Part shown: positions 11,615-24,593 of the stretch, piece by piece
Layout of the letters: each line of letters opens with the position of its first letter
How positions within the stretch are numbered: position 1 is the stretch's first letter
Assembly: GCA_025504975.1 (NCBI GenBank)
Contig: JANUWI010000005.1
Location: 992,001 to 1,056,000 of the forward strand
Direction of reading: 5' to 3'
Source of the DNA: Plenodomus lindquistii
Taxonomy: Eukaryota > Ascomycota > Dothideomycetes > Pleosporales > Leptosphaeriaceae
Length of the DNA stretch: 64,000 nucleotides
Made by a program: the position numbers and the translations under genes
The notes under the pieces: model-generated
The model's database searches: none
What the model was told of the DNA's origin: nothing
Seen by the model: the letters and a program-made list of their open reading frames with translations, nothing else

Positions 11615-11786
11615 ACCGTATAAACTGGCGAGTATTGCTTCCGCTATGAAAGGGCCGATAAGCCTTGCGACAAATAGCAGACCTGGCGTTCACGATCGCT
11701 TGCCGTACATACTCTACGCAGCTGCAGTTAGTTCAAGTTCTAATCGGCGCTTTCTAGCGTAAGCAATACTCGCCAGTTTATACGGT
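11615..11786. mobile_element. MITE-like element with about 47-bp inverted repeats
   Basis: The outer 26 bases of the left end (11615-11640, beginning accgtataaactggcgag) are the exact reverse complement of the right end (11761-11786, ending ctcgccagtttatacggt). Complementarity continues with a few mismatches inwards to about 11662 and 11740, so each arm is about 47 bp, with an interior of about 77 bp. No reading frame lies inside. No clear target-site duplication is visible at the ends. The structure fits a non-autonomous DNA transposon remnant between ERG9 and the mitochondrial tRNA synthetase gene. Confidence 0.75.
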
Positions 11787-11945
11787 AGAGAGACACAATC
11801 GGACCCTGACTTCGGTTCATGATAAAAGTCTACATTGAAACATAAAATAGGTGGGGCAATGAGATTTCATACACCGTACTCTACTTCGTACAAGGCTCCA
11901 CAGAAACGCTTGGTCAGCTACATAGTGCTTACATGTATGCTATCG

Positions 11946-13942
11946 CTACTCGCCTTGGCTAAGGTTCGCTGCATTGCCGTCATCCCAGCCCGGACAGGTG
12001 AGACCCTCGGCTTTGAATTGCTCATCCTTGACCACCCGACAGATCTGAATCTTGGATTTGCCGGACCGCAGTACCAATGCTTCCCAATCAACAAGATATT
12101 CGTTTGGATCTGCACTCACACCGGGCTCAATGGTAGCCCACTTGAAGGCCGTAGGACACTCCTCAGAACCAGAGTTGGGTACGACAACATAGGCGCCTTT
12201 CTTGGCTATCAACCGCTGCGCATCGCTTTTGGAAGTGGCAAGCCCAGCAGCGAAGAGAACGCGGGGGAAAGAGCCAGCCTGAAGCATCGAGAGAGGAAGC
12301 GTCACAACATTGTGATCCTCCCTCTTGCGGGGTTCGTTGGCGGCAGAGGATGTTGCCTGTGTATCCGACGACGCGGCGTACGCCTGCTTGTAAGCTATGA
12401 GTCTCTTCTCGTTCTCGCTCAGAGGTTTGGTTTGAGTCTTGGGCTCGTTGTCGGTGGACAAAGCCCTTCTCAGAGCGCCGAGCGCGAATGTGTTAGTACC
12501 GGAACTGAATGCCTCCTTGTGTGCTGTCTCTGCCTTCTTTGCGTCTGCAGCACCGTGAGCAAGCTCGACTATCTCCTTAGCCAGAAAGTGCTGGGCGAAG
12601 CGTCTCGATTCATCCTTTCGCTGCTTCATCATGAGAAGTTCAATCTCACGTAGAGGCAAGAAAGTGAATAGCTTCAGGTAGCGTTCCACATCATCATCGG
12701 CAGTCCGCACAAAATACTGTTCGGTATCGTTGGTGAGGCTCCGCATGATCTTGACATCAGACTTACTTGGTACAGGTCGAATGAGCTGAGCATCTGCTTG
12801 TCCAACCAAACAGCGTTACCGGCGCTTTTTCCAAACTTCTCTCCAGAGGCTGTCGTTAGCAGTGGGGTTGTCAGACCATAGGCTGCTACTCGCGGGTCGT
12901 CATCTTCGCTTGACGCGTTGCTCGCGCCGTATATCTTGCGCATGTGGCCAACTGCATCCATGCCAGCACATATGTTCCCATACTGGTCTGACCCTCCAAT
13001 CTGCATCTGAACCCCTTGGTTTCTGTACATACTCCACCAGTCATAAGCCTGGAAGAGCGGATAGCTGAACTCAGAGATCGCCATACCCTCACCACTCTCC
13101 ATGCGGAGCTTGACACTACTCAGTGTTAGAAGGGCTCCATTCTGTTTGCTTGGGTTACGTACGAATCTCGACTGAGCATGGGTCCTAACCGCATGCCAGA
13201 ACCGAGATCTCTCATCAACTCGACGGCGCTGAGTTTCTCCAGCCAGCTGCGATTGTTGAGGATTTCGAACTTCCGGCTGGTATCCTGCGAGTATTGATGT
13301 TTGATTCCCAAGCACTTGACGTTGGTCCAAAGCTTCTCCAGTTGCCCCTGTATGCTCGCCACGTTCATAGACTGAACATCAGCCGCCTGCCGGGAACGAG
13401 CTGTGGTCCTCCCGGACGGATCGCCTATCTGTACGGTGCCTCCACCCAACTAGCCATCATTAACAACCACTGTGGGTGCTATTCGTAGGTCGCTCACCAA
13501 GCTGACGGTGTAGTATCCGTGGAGATACATCCAGTATAGCGTCATAAGCGGGAGGAGGTGACCGACGTGTAAGGAAGGCGCAGTAGGGTCGACGCCGACA
13601 TACGCGCCGATGCGTTTCTCCGTCAGAAGCCAGTCGAGAGTTTTGCGTCCGCTATGAGAAGTCAGATGCGATCCGTTCAAGGCCTTATGTAACCCACCCA
13701 GCAACATCTTTGACGAAGCCCCGCTCTTCAAGGAGCTGCAGCATGCTCTGCTGCGAGCCTGCCCGTATCCTCCCTGCCTGTTCTTCCCATTGCGATTGTC
13801 GCACGGCGGGGTCACCATCTGCATCTGCCCATTGCACAGTCGGCCGCTGATAACTAGACACGCTATGTTGTCTTCTTATGCATTGTTGGCACACGTACTG
13901 TCGTGGCCGCGACAGCTGTCTCAAGGCTGACATTGCTGTCAC
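11946..13942 (-). CDS. MSY1: Mitochondrial tyrosyl-tRNA synthetase
   Basis: Charges mitochondrial tRNA-Tyr. The start at 13942 (MTAMSALRQLSRPRQYVCQQ) gives an Arg/Ser/Gln-rich presequence without acidic residues, fitting mitochondrial import; a second in-frame ATG is at 13933. Class I landmarks are GAYVGVDPTAPSLHVGHLLP (HIGH motif as HVGH), GGTVQIGDPSGRTTAR, YDWWSMYRNQGVQMQIGGSD and GEKFGKSAGNAVWL (KMSKS as KFGKS). Several short introns are needed, for example around 13447-13500, 13110-13165 and 12715-12770, after which the frame continues QYFVRTADDDVERYLKLFTF. The C-terminal part, QRLIAKKGAYVVV and VDWEALVLRSGKSKIQI, matches the S4-like RNA-binding tail. The product is about 600 residues, consistent with filamentous-fungal enzymes, which are longer than bacterial ones. 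Confidence 0.94.
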
Positions 13943-14622
13943 TCGCGCTGTGCGCTCGTGTCAAAAGTTCCGATGCACCAAAATACAAGAGTGCGCTGAT
14001 TGGCTGGAGCGTGCAGCTCCGCGTTGATCCACGGACCCGCGCCTTCCCCGACGCACCTCCGCATTGTCACCTGCTCCTTCCCTCATGCACTAGCTCCAGG
14101 TACACGCACTACGCTTCGTAGGCTACACAATTGATCATTCAAGACATCCTTCTCTCCATCCATCATCGTGTCGACATATAATCTGCCATTGACCGTGCCT
14201 TCCTTGCATTGATTCATCTCCGTCACCTCGTAAATGTAAATATCGAGCGAGTTAGCTTCACACCATACCTACAGTTCCTGCATTACGACCTGCTTTTCCA
14301 TCATGTACGCCATGCTTACCTGTCATCCGCCTCTGGGCCAGACTACCACCATCGCTCCAGGCAAAGACTCAGTGAGCTCGGAATCACTCGCTTCAATGGA
14401 ATGCTGGGCGCTGACAGGACTGTAGGTCAGATTCACCGTAGTCATTGAGAGCTCAGCTGGCTCAGATCGATCATGGGAAGTAGCTCTCTGGAACAACCTC
14501 GAAGCTCACGACCAATGGTCAAGCCTGAGTCTGAAGCCTATGGTTGAGCCGTCCGTGGTACGATGTCTGTTCTGTAACTCGTCGATGCGTACCACTGATG
14601 TTACAAGACTGTGATCAAATCA

Positions 14623-17269
14623 ATGGCGACTAGTGTTCGACGTCAGTACTTCACTATAGAACTGCCAGGACGACCCAAGCACGGTGCCTCTGTCTCTTTT
14701 ACGGTTACCTTTCGAGAATCAAAGGTATGTAGATCTCCACTCGTGAACCACGTGCCAGCAAGTCTCTGCCCAAGTGGTTGTATTGGAACGGCTTTTGGTG
14801 TCTGCTACAGGAACGCAGCACAGAACCCGCCTTCTGAAAAATGATAGCGCTGACAAACCCCAGGAAGAGCCTTGGAAATGGGCCAACGAGCAATTCTCCA
14901 CTTCAGATGGCCGTCTCATCTATCAGCCGCAGGATCTAACGGACGATGACTTGACTAGTTACATAGGGGACCTTCCGCCATTCGTGACAATCGAGAAGGA
15001 ACATAGCGACACACCCAATACTCTCGTGTGGTCAGTCACTAGCCCCGTTAACGCAGCCTCGGGGAAAACGCCAGGAACTGCTTCTGAGAAGCTCGGCGTA
15101 CCTTCGAATGTGTCCCGCTGGTTCGCACTAATTCGTCTTTGGGGTCCGTGGATTGCTCCCAGACAAGGCAAAGACAGGTTCGAGCCTGACAAAGAAGCCA
15201 TTCTTGCAGTCTTTGAACGCCACGACGGCTCTCATCTCGCGGTGCTTCCAATCAGTGGTACTCATGATGTACTTACTACTCTGAGTCATGATGGCAGCAG
15301 AGGCATAGTCTTCAATACTCAGAATGACTCAGAGAATGAAGGCATCACTCAAATCATTGCAGCGGTCGGTAAGAGTTCAGAAGATGCTGTAGCTGCGGCC
15401 ATGTACTACGCACGTAGGGTAGTCATGAGATTTGCAGCCACCACGGGTGAGATGGACGCCGAAATGGATGCTTTGACAGCCGGATTTCAGCCTGAATGGC
15501 TAGAAAACTGGTGTAAGTGATATGCCAGACAATTTCTAGAGAGCGCGCTGTCACGGTTCTGCTACGTTTTGGTACTGACATGCGCTCAGATGACGGTTTA
15601 GCATTTTGTACGTGGAACAGCATTGGCCAGCATCTCACAGAGGAAAAGCTCTCAGATGCCCTTGGCTCCCTAGCCAAGAACAACATCAACGTCAGTAGTC
15701 TCATTATCGATGATGGTTGGCAGTCAGTAAGCACTGGAGACAACCAATTCCAGACCGCTTGGCTAGATTTCGACGCGAACAAGGAGAGGTTTCCACGTGG
15801 CCTCAAAGCAACCGTCGGGGAGATCCGTGAGAAATACAAACACATCAAGCATGTAGCAGTGTGGCACGCCCTGTTCGGCTACTGGGGCGGCATCGCACCT
15901 GAAGGTCGAATCGCTAAAGAGTACAAGACCAAGATTGTGCAAATGAAGAACGGCATCTCTGGAGGCAAGGTCATGGTCGTTTCGGACGAGGACGTTGATC
16001 GTTTCTACAACGACTTCTACACGTTCTTGAACCAGTCCGGCATCGACTCCGTCAAGACGGACGCGCAATTCTTCGTGGATGAGGTCAACGATTCTGATGA
16101 TCGTCGACACTTGATCAATGCATACCAAGATGCCTGGAATATTGCGCAGCTCCGCCATCTCTCCGCCAGAGCGATCTCTTGCATGTCACAAACACCACAG
16201 ATCATGTTCCATTCCCTGCTTCCTACCAACAAGCCGCGCATCCTATTCAGGAACTCGGACGACTTCTTCCCCGAGGTTCCCGCATCGCATCCATGGCACA
16301 TTTTTTGCAACGCACACAACTCCATCTTCACCCAGCATCTCAACATCCTGCCAGACTGGGACATGTTTCAGACCTCGCACGACTACGCCGGCTTTCACGC
16401 TGCGGGCCGCTGCGTCTCCGGCGGACCAGTGTACATCACCGATGTGGCAGGGCAGCATGATTTGAAGTTGATTGCGCAGATGACGGGCAACACACCACGC
16501 GGTGACACGGTGATTCTCCGTCCTCATACAGTCGGCAAGAGTACTTCAGCATACAACGCGTACTCGGACGCCATCCTACTCAAGATCGCTACCTATGTCG
16601 GCATGGCCCACAGCGGCGTCAGCATTCTCGGTGTCTTCAACTGTACCTCCCGCACCCTCGCCGAACTCATCGGTCTTGACGCCTTCCCCGGCGCCGAAAA
16701 GGGGCAATACATCATCCGCAGCCACACGGACGGCCAGATCACCAAGCCTACCAGCGTCGAGACTAACGACGCATTCGTTCACCTCGAGCTCCCCGTCCGC
16801 GGCTGGGAAATCCTTTCTGCATTCCCCCTGCACTCCTTCAAACTGCAACGCGAACATCCTGGAACGGGTCCCGAGGACATCACAATCGCCAACTTGGGCA
16901 TCGTTGGCAAGATGACGGGGGCAGCTGCAATCGTGAACACGGATAGCTATGTTGATCGGTCTTCCGGAAAACTGAGAATCTGGACTTCCTTGAAGGTATT
17001 GGGAACGTTTGGTAAGTGTCATCCATCCATTCCGCATTTGTAACGTGTGCTGACGAGTCACAGGACTCTACATCTCGGATCTCAAGCAACGATCGATTGA
17101 AGACGATTTCTTCGCTGTCATTTTCGGTCGCCCGATTTCTCAAGACTGCGTCAGGATTAGCGATGAGAATGAGAATGTGTTGGAGATTGACTTGATCAGG
17201 GCGTGGGAGGAGAGTGGGTCGAAGGCTGGGTGGAGCAATGAAGTTGCTGTGGAGGTGCTTATCAGGTAA
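14623..17269 (+). CDS. Raffinose-synthase/Sip1-like alpha-galactosidase (GH36-type)
   Basis: Fungal member of the raffinose synthase/seed-imbibition (Sip1) family, related to alpha-galactosidases. The start at 14623 gives MATSVRRQYFTIELPGRP. The first intron starts at 14725; its acceptor is uncertain (34 or about 94 bp, at 14758 or near 14818). A clear intron joins EN to WYDGLAFCTWNSIGQHL, a family hallmark. Further blocks are SLIIDDGWQSVSTGDNQFQT, AVWHALFGYWGGIAPEG, GIDSVKTDAQFFVDE (Asp of KTDAQ is the likely nucleophile), LFRNSDDFFPEVPASHPWH and GFHAAGRCVSGGPVYITDVA. A last intron near 17012-17064 leads to GLYISDLKQRSIEDDFFAV. No signal peptide is visible, so it is probably intracellular. 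About 850 residues. Whether it hydrolyses or transfers galactose cannot be told from sequence. It diverges from the tRNA synthetase gene. Confidence 0.9.
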
Positions 17270-17537
17270 ATACCTCATTACGGAGTTCCAGAGACGCGAT
17301 GTATTCTTGAAGAACCGCGTTTATTCCTACAAGTCAAAATCTCCCTTGGCGTCACTGGTACAACGTATCATGAGCTTGTGAACCCTACTTTACTTCTCAG
17401 ACGCATAAACTCCTGAATAGTAAAACAGGAACCTGCCTTTGAACATCCACTCGTGTTTGCTCTGTCAGATACTCAGATCAAGACAGATTTAGAAACTCCT
17501 CCAGGTATCCCTGGGAAGTGTGCGATGAGCCCGCCCT

Positions 17538-18780
17538 CTAAAGACTACCACCACCACCAACCTTATCCAACCGCTTCGTAAGACGAATATCCATACGCTG
17601 TATCCCCTTGCGCATCTGCTTTATATCATCCTGCAAACGCTGCAAACGCCCCTCAACATCCTCCTGCATCTTCTCGACGCGCCGGCGCATACCCTCCGAG
17701 CCCCCATCTTGCGCTGCGACGTAGTAATTCCCCAGCTCATTCGGAACACCCAGTGCATCTACCAGGTTATCGATGCGTAGACTAGTGTCCTCGGCAGAGA
17801 GTTCGAGCGCCTTGTACCGAGTATTCAGATCCTGGAGTTGGATGTCGTAAAGCTCCCCTGTGAGATTCGTGATCGCGTTTGTACGCTCGACTAATTCGAG
17901 TGTTTGATGGTAGAGATGAGCACCAGCTTGCGCCTGCATCTGCGATGAGGGCGTGTATAATGGGGGGATAAAAGCAGCGGGGAATAGCGACTGCGCTGTG
18001 CTGTAGAAGCTCGCAGCCGTCACTACGATCCAGAACAGCGTCTGCAAAACATGGGTTCTCGTGCTGTGATGAGTCGCCTTGTAGTGCTCATAATCCAGTT
18101 TCTCCTTATTAGCGTACTCCTCGCGCATAGAAGCGACAGCCCTGCGAACCGTGGCGTCGACTGTGGCGGCGATTTCTTGAGACAATGTGGGTTGCAGTGA
18201 AGCTTCCATTGTGTCATAAGCGCACCACACGCGTGTTGTTGCGCGGGAGCAGTGATCTAAGAGTTTTGAGACTTCACTGGTCATCTGTGTTTGGGCTGCT
18301 TGTTTGGCGTCTGCGGACAGGTCGGAGGTGTCGAGGTCGGCGAGGCAGGTGCTACATTTTTGGTTTGTGTGGTTGAGAATGAATATCGCGAGGTGGCTGG
18401 TGGATGTAGAGTATAGGCGTGCGCGGCGGCGGTAGCTGCTTGCGGTGGTCTCGGGGAGGTGAGAGGGTACGAATTGGAGGACTGTGTAGGCTAGGGAGTC
18501 GGCGGCTGTGCTGAGATTGCGGTAGTCGGTGTAGGGATCCCATTCGTGAAGTGATTTCGCTTTGGGCCCGGATAGTTGGGTGTTGATGTGTTCTTTCAAG
18601 GCTTCTAGGGCTGTCTGGAGGCGCTTCATGTTGGCGAGGACGGCATCTGCGAGTAGATAGACTTCTTGCTCCTGTGATAGTGGTTAGCAGATTCGATGAA
18701 ATCGCAGAGGACGTGTCATCTACCGTGAGGCCTTGATCGACCGGGAGCGCTGTAGCCACCGGCTTGCTTGAATCATCCAT
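17538..18780 (-). CDS. Coiled-coil membrane protein of unknown function
   Basis: Not assigned to a named family. The start at 18780 (MDDSSKPVATALPVDQGLT) is followed by one intron (about 18672-18723) and EQEVYLLADAVLANMKRLQ, giving about 400 residues. The first half is helical with a CSTC motif (NQKCSTCLADLDTSDL). A single hydrophobic segment, HVLQTLFWIVVTAASFYST, lies near residue 230, followed by FPAAFIPPLYTP. The C-terminal third is strongly heptad-like (RRRVEKMQEDVEGRLQRLQD, then RKGIQRMDIRLTKRLDKV) and suggests a coiled coil. There is no signal peptide. The continuous frame, biased composition and clean intron make it a real gene. A membrane-tethering role is only a guess from layout. 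Confidence 0.75.
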
Positions 18781-21327
18781 GGCGGTGATGTTACGCGTGT
18801 GAGCGTGTGAGTACCTGTTGGAAGACGTTCCTTCCAAAAGAGGAATTGCAGCTTCCTCGGCAGGCGCGTTGTAAGCAATGTGCAGATTTGTCAGTATGGG
18901 ATATCGATGAACAATCGATTTACAACAAGACGGCCGCTCTACGCTCGAATCGTACTTTGGTAACAATCTTCCAAATCGTGGTTGTGGGCAAGAGGTAACG
19001 GTCCCCAGTTCAATGGTTGCGTGCCGTGTGATTGCTAAGTAGTCACGCAATCGATGGTGGGGCCATGCGAGCATGAAAGCTTGTTTGCAAGGTCTCATCA
19101 GGTTCATAGGTCGATGGTGAATGGCAATTGTGAGACAAATTTCTCGAGTAGTGTCTTAGTCTGACGGGACGTTGTTTGTAAGACATGTGGGACGCTTCCC
19201 TCTTTGAGAAGGCGCGTTGGTGAGTGCTGGTGGGAGCATTAGGCACCTTAGAGTGCACGTGGAGATAGCGGGTGATGTCTGATAGCTCAAAGTCACTCGA
19301 AAAGATATGGTGATAGTGAAAGAGAAGTATTGGCGCGAAAATAGAGCGACATTCGACGTAGCTTTTGTTCAAGGGCCGAAGCCAACCTGGCCTTGCCGAC
19401 ATGATCAAGGGCACAAGAGTCTCTGCAGCGCTCAAACAAAAGATCGTATAGCCCTAAATACGACAGTCTTCTAAGATAAGTTGTGAAAAACTTGACTGAC
19501 AGACATGGAATACGACAACTGAAATATTTACCAAGCTGCGTAAGAAGTAAGTAACATGAGCTTACTTGCAGACGCCGAGGGATGGAAGCTGTACCCTCTC
19601 TGTTCTGGCAACATACTGGACTGTTCCTCCAACATGTCGACGTAAGCTAACACGACATCTGTATAATGTTGGGCAGCATTCCTGTGCTTTACGCCACTGA
19701 GTTTCAATGGTCCTCACGCACTGGGCATCCCATCTAGCAATTCGCCTCATTGCAGTCCTGCAATCTTGAGTCGGATAGTACGACAGGCTAAATGCGTTTA
19801 TTTCATATTGCAGATATCAACGACACGGCAGAATCAGACAGTCGATTCTCTAGCCACAGCATGGACGCGTGTAGGCTAGATGATCTACCGATGACTGAGA
19901 TGAGAGGATGTGTGCGCCTGGCACAGCAGCGAACCATGTCTCAAAGCTTCCAGACGTCGTTCGTGGCCATGTTGTGTACCCGGAAAGCGGTAACGAGACG
20001 CATAGCGACACGGACTGGCAGCCGTCAAAGCCTGATGAGCGGAATCTGCACCTGGTGGTAGCACGGAAAGGCGAGATGCATGCTTGGGACGTGGCGTTGC
20101 ATGTCGTGTGTTTCAGGTTCCAAAGCATTCAACACAAGGATATTGCTGACGGTAGATTGAGCGAGTGTGCCGTAGTAGCCGTAGCATGTAGAGTAGAGTC
20201 GAAGAACTGCATTCACGTAGTCCCTCCCTGCGGCCATTATGAAGTTTGATTGGGGTGGGGAAAGGTAACAGCAATGGCCGCGTACGCATAGCACGGATAA
20301 GGGTCATGGATGTGGCAGAGTGCAGCGTGTCGTTGGTGTTGAGGAAAGCTGCGTCGCTGGAGTTGTAATAATGTATGATGCAGATGAGGTGAGCCGACGG
20401 GGTGCCGGGCCATGATGGCCCGTAGGCGATCGCGGGTACCCCACTCCGACTTGTGAAAGCAGTCGCCAATTGGCTATTTTCCAGCGACGATGGAGCGACA
20501 TGCTTGACACTTTGGACACGACAACAACTCAACACGCAATCTACACCCCCGCCAGCGTCAAATGGAGCAGGGGAGGACGGCTGGGTCGCGGAGAATTGAC
20601 TCCCCTTGCCCTCGAAGCGATTGATGCATCCAAGACAGGTCACCCACGCCACGGTGCTCCCGCAGGCTCTGGCGGCATCTTCAGCTCGCCAGATAGGATC
20701 GTCCAACTGTAGTCGGAAGTACCAGCTGCTGTGCCACGATGCTCACGCTGACGATCAGATCCCCGCACGCACACCTTCGAGAGCATGTTCTCATGTCTCG
20801 AACGCCAAGTACGTGCTGTACCGACCCAGGCTCCAGAGCGTGATTGCGGCGGCTCCCGAGATATTGGAATCTTGAAATGCTCAGCTAGCTGCGAATTACA
20901 TATACTTCAAAAGTCTCGAACACATCGCCCTCGGAGCGTCCCATGGGTGGTGCACGATCTAGGTCGACCTGGCGCGAAATGGGATTGCCGACGCCAGCCA
21001 CGGGCAGCCAAGTCGCGTTTAGGCGAAGATCAGCGCCTGCATCTGCTCCACCTGCACTCTGGACATGCAGCCCCATCAACTTACAAGACGCCAAATTCGG
21101 TCCGGGCCAGCACTGTTTCCTGCGCCAGCATTCGAGCTGAACCGCCAGCATGGCTATAAGTTGTACAGAGCTGCATCCGCTCGCGTTGGGCTCGAAAATC
21201 CTCGTCCCATCCCATCGTCTAACCACGGGAGCTAGGGAATTTGACGCCAAACTCTATTAATCCTGTTCCTAGAGCCTCTCAATGGTCTGATTTGTGTTAC
21301 CTGGACATTTCTTCTTAAGCGGAGCAC
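18781..21327. other. Gene-poor stretch, no supported gene
   Basis: About 2.5 kb between a minus-strand and a plus-strand gene. Open frames here are short, overlap on both strands and lack recognisable domains, codon bias or matching splice signals. It should hold the promoter of the downstream 21328 gene and the 5' region of the 18780 gene. No repeats or tRNA seen. Confidence 0.5.
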
Positions 21328-24300
21328 ATGGCTTTGGCAGCCATGTCCGCCTCCCCACCCAGCCTTGAGAAGGACTCTCGACCTGCGGTTCCCAGTCGCA
21401 GTTCATCACTTTTACGCGGACGCGGCCTAGATCGACCAGGGACCCTGAAACGAGTGGCTTCTGCGGGAACACCTAAAAATCCATTACCTCAGCGAGACAA
21501 GTCGACTTCAACATCACGTCACTCTTTTTCGCCTCTCGATGGCGGTTCTCCAGAGTCTACAGTGAAAGAGTGCAATCAATCGAACCAAGTTTCCTCCTCA
21601 CATCTGACTGTGGCGACGAACTCGTCCGAAGCGCAGTCCAAGGGAAGATCTGCTAGCTGTGCCGCAGCACCTCGAAAGCCAATGCATCACGCCAGAATTC
21701 AAAGATGGGCTGGTTTGACGCGTACAGTGAGCGATTGGGACGTCTTACGACGGGTATGTTAGTAATTCCGCATGCCACAAATCCGGCTAACCAGTCATCA
21801 CAGGACCCTGAATTGTACTATGCAGACGGCGACTGTTATGTGCATTTACACGCTCGGGGAGCATCGCAGCGTGGTCCTTCCTTTTGCATTCCCTTTAGAG
21901 TTCTCAGGCAAAAGAAATGCAGTGCGATGCTAAGCCTATGCGATGCTCAGATCACATCTTCTACCTATCCAACCCCTCGACAGCTGAGCAAGATGCCCAG
22001 CTCACTCAGCAGTCCTGGCGAAGAGACCAGTACCATCCAGCTATTCATCCCTGCTCCCAACGACATGTCTCGTGAAGAGTCGTTCCGATGGCACATCACG
22101 ACACGAAATTTCTTCGCGCTGCTGCTAGCAAAGCCGTTGGTAGGAGAGCACATGGGTCAGGCCTTCGTCGACTTGCAACAAAGACTGTTCCTCTTCCGAC
22201 CAGACCAGGAGAACAACCATCAGGAGTTCCTAGACTATCTTGAGGATCAAGGGTATCGCGATCTTGTGGAGTGTACCGATTATGCGCTTGCGAGTTTGTA
22301 CTATGCGGAGCATTTCAAGTTGAAGGTAGTCTGGATCGACGCGTTCGCCCATTGCGTTGGTATGAATGAGAGCCTGGTTCTTAGCCCGGAATACGCGGTA
22401 AGCAGTTGTTTCCTAATCGCGAAAGGGCAAGCCGTCAATGCGAGTGGAACGACAGCTGATATACCGCAGGCAAACTCAAGACTTACCAAGGCTCTTCTAA
22501 CAAGAGCACATCTCGAAGTTGATCTTCGTTTGAACAGAGTTTCCACCGCCCTCGGAAAGTTCCTTCAAGATGATCTCTCGCCAACCTACTTCGGCATCAC
22601 CGGTACAGCGCGCAGCCACCTCGACTACTTCCGACAGTTTCTGCATGGGTTTTACGTCGAAAAGTTTGGATATTGGCCACCACCAAGTGGTGTTTCGTTT
22701 CCCAAAGCTCTCTACAAATCTATGTTTTACGACTTCCAAAGCCTATACAACTATCTCGTCGATACGGAATCCACAAGCAGCATCTCTATGCGGAGGCCAG
22801 CCAGTGGTGGGTTTTGCGTCCTGCAGAACGTCAATAGCTTTGACAGGCGCCATGGCTTCAAGGCGCAGCCTCATCCGTTGCCGCTACTGCCAGTAGAAAC
22901 ATCCACACCGAAGAGGGCCGAGTCCCAAAAAGCTCTCCGACAGTTCACGTTGGCTGCACAGCACAATAAGACGCATCAACTTCACCCTGCTAGTGCCGCG
23001 CTAGCTATGGCAACAAACGTACTCGATCAGGTCGCAGCAAGTGCAAAGATCGTACAAGCATACATGCACTTTGAAAGAGTGTATGCAACAAGCTCGTCTC
23101 AACGACACGAGAAAATCTCGGCGATCGATGCACGCAACGTGAGATGGGTCTTGATCTACGGCACCCTGCAATATTTGACGTCCGCTCTCCGAGCTCCAAG
23201 AGAGGTCCGAGACCACGAAAGTCCCGAGTATCCTCTATGTTGTGTAGCCGAGCAGTCGTCATGGCATTCTGACTCCCTCATGTCGACCCCATTGGCTACC
23301 CCATTGATTACACCGTCCGCGACCGCCGGTCAAACTTCCCTCAACGACCAGAAAAGTTCCTTCGCAGTTGAGCCAGACTGTAATCGGGAAGATTACTTTT
23401 CGTCTCAGAGCTCTACCATAGCTCCGTCCCGACAGAGTTCCTTCCGTTCATTCAACCCGCGGTCATTGTCCGTACGGAGCTCGCGGAGGAATAGTGCTAC
23501 GTTGAAATCCAGTCAGCCTTGCGCCAACAACGTGCATGGTGTTGGTCTGGACCCAGCAGCGCCAAATATAGTAGAAGACAACCGCCCAGTATCTTCTGTT
23601 TACTCCCAACGCTCTTCTGTGTCGATACTTCCAGATGGAGCTGGGCCGGATACATCATGGCTCAGATCCAAGTCTCCGTCTGTGCGCCACAGTAAGATGC
23701 CATCTCTCACAGGGTCAATTGATATGGCACGTCCACGTACACCGCTACTTGACTCCTTTCAATTGGACCATGCAGCCTCGTCCAGCACATTCAAAGTCGC
23801 CAATGATGCACCCAGCCGGTCCGACAGCACTGGCTCTACCACAAGCTCTGTTTGGAGTGAACACGCAAGCGTCACATCTTCGAAAACAAGCGCTGACGGG
23901 GAAATGGTAAGTCCCATTAAGACCAATCCTGTAGAGAATAGCGGTCTTCTTGGCGGCTTCGTCTCAGTAGCCAATGCTTTCTCCGATGGACCTCGAACGA
24001 ACTCAATGACGGTAGCAACCAAAGCGGACATCCCGCAGAGCCATATTCACCCTCTATTGCGCCAACCATCACGACCAAGCGGATTCGAGTTCGACTTTGG
24101 GACTCCGCAGTCTGGACCAACCAGTGTTATATTTGAGCAGAGAAGTACCGCGTCGGCGATTGGCATGGCCCTCTCTGCTCCACCTTCTCCCCCTGCTCGT
24201 GCATTCCCGGATTTACAACTCTCAAAGCCGCCATTCAGAGCAATGTCCATGACTACCGAGACGCAACCATATCTAGGGTCGCGGACCATCAAGGTGGACC

Positions 24301-24593
24301 CGGTCATGGAGTCGTGGAGCACGGTTCCCAAGAAATCACGCAGCTCCGACGTGCTCTCCGCCATCGCCCCACCGACCAGCGAGATGTGGGCACAGTACAA
24401 GACTGCACTCACACGACCAGAGAGTCGCTTAAACAGCACTGAATCTGGCGACGCTACCCCGCCACCAATTTCCAGAGCCAAGATGACGCAAAGCTTCAAG
24501 GTTCCAACCTTTCGATTTCCTTCTAGGGCAAACAGTCCCATTGATGCGAGTACTAAGAAAGAGAAGAGATTATCCTCGTTCTGGCGCAGATGA
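21328..24593 (+). CDS. Large fungal-conserved protein of unknown function (DUF8004-like)
   Basis: Start at 21328 (MALAAMSASPPSLEKDSRPA). A GT-AG intron from 21756 to about 21804 follows WDVLRR and the frame resumes DPELYYADGDCYVHLHARG. The product is about 1070 residues. Residues up to about 140 are Ser/Pro-rich and disordered. The middle is an ordered region (FRWHITTRNFFALLLAKPLV, DYLEDQGYRDLVECTDYALA, YFRQFLHGFYVEKFGYWPPP) found in large uncharacterised proteins of filamentous ascomycetes. The last 350 residues are again Ser/Thr/Pro-rich low complexity and end SSFWRR. The pattern WDxLRRDPELYYxDGDCxVHL is characteristic of this fungal group; the DUF number is from memory and not certain. No transmembrane segment or signal peptide is evident, and no function is known to me. 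Confidence 0.85.

Noticed and set aside
11725..11740. gttcaagttc as a tRNA B-box
   Set aside because: No A-box, no cloverleaf and it lies inside the inverted-repeat element.
20113..20706. 197-codon minus-strand frame
   Set aside because: No recognisable domain, atypical composition, overlapping frames on the other strand and no supporting splice structure.
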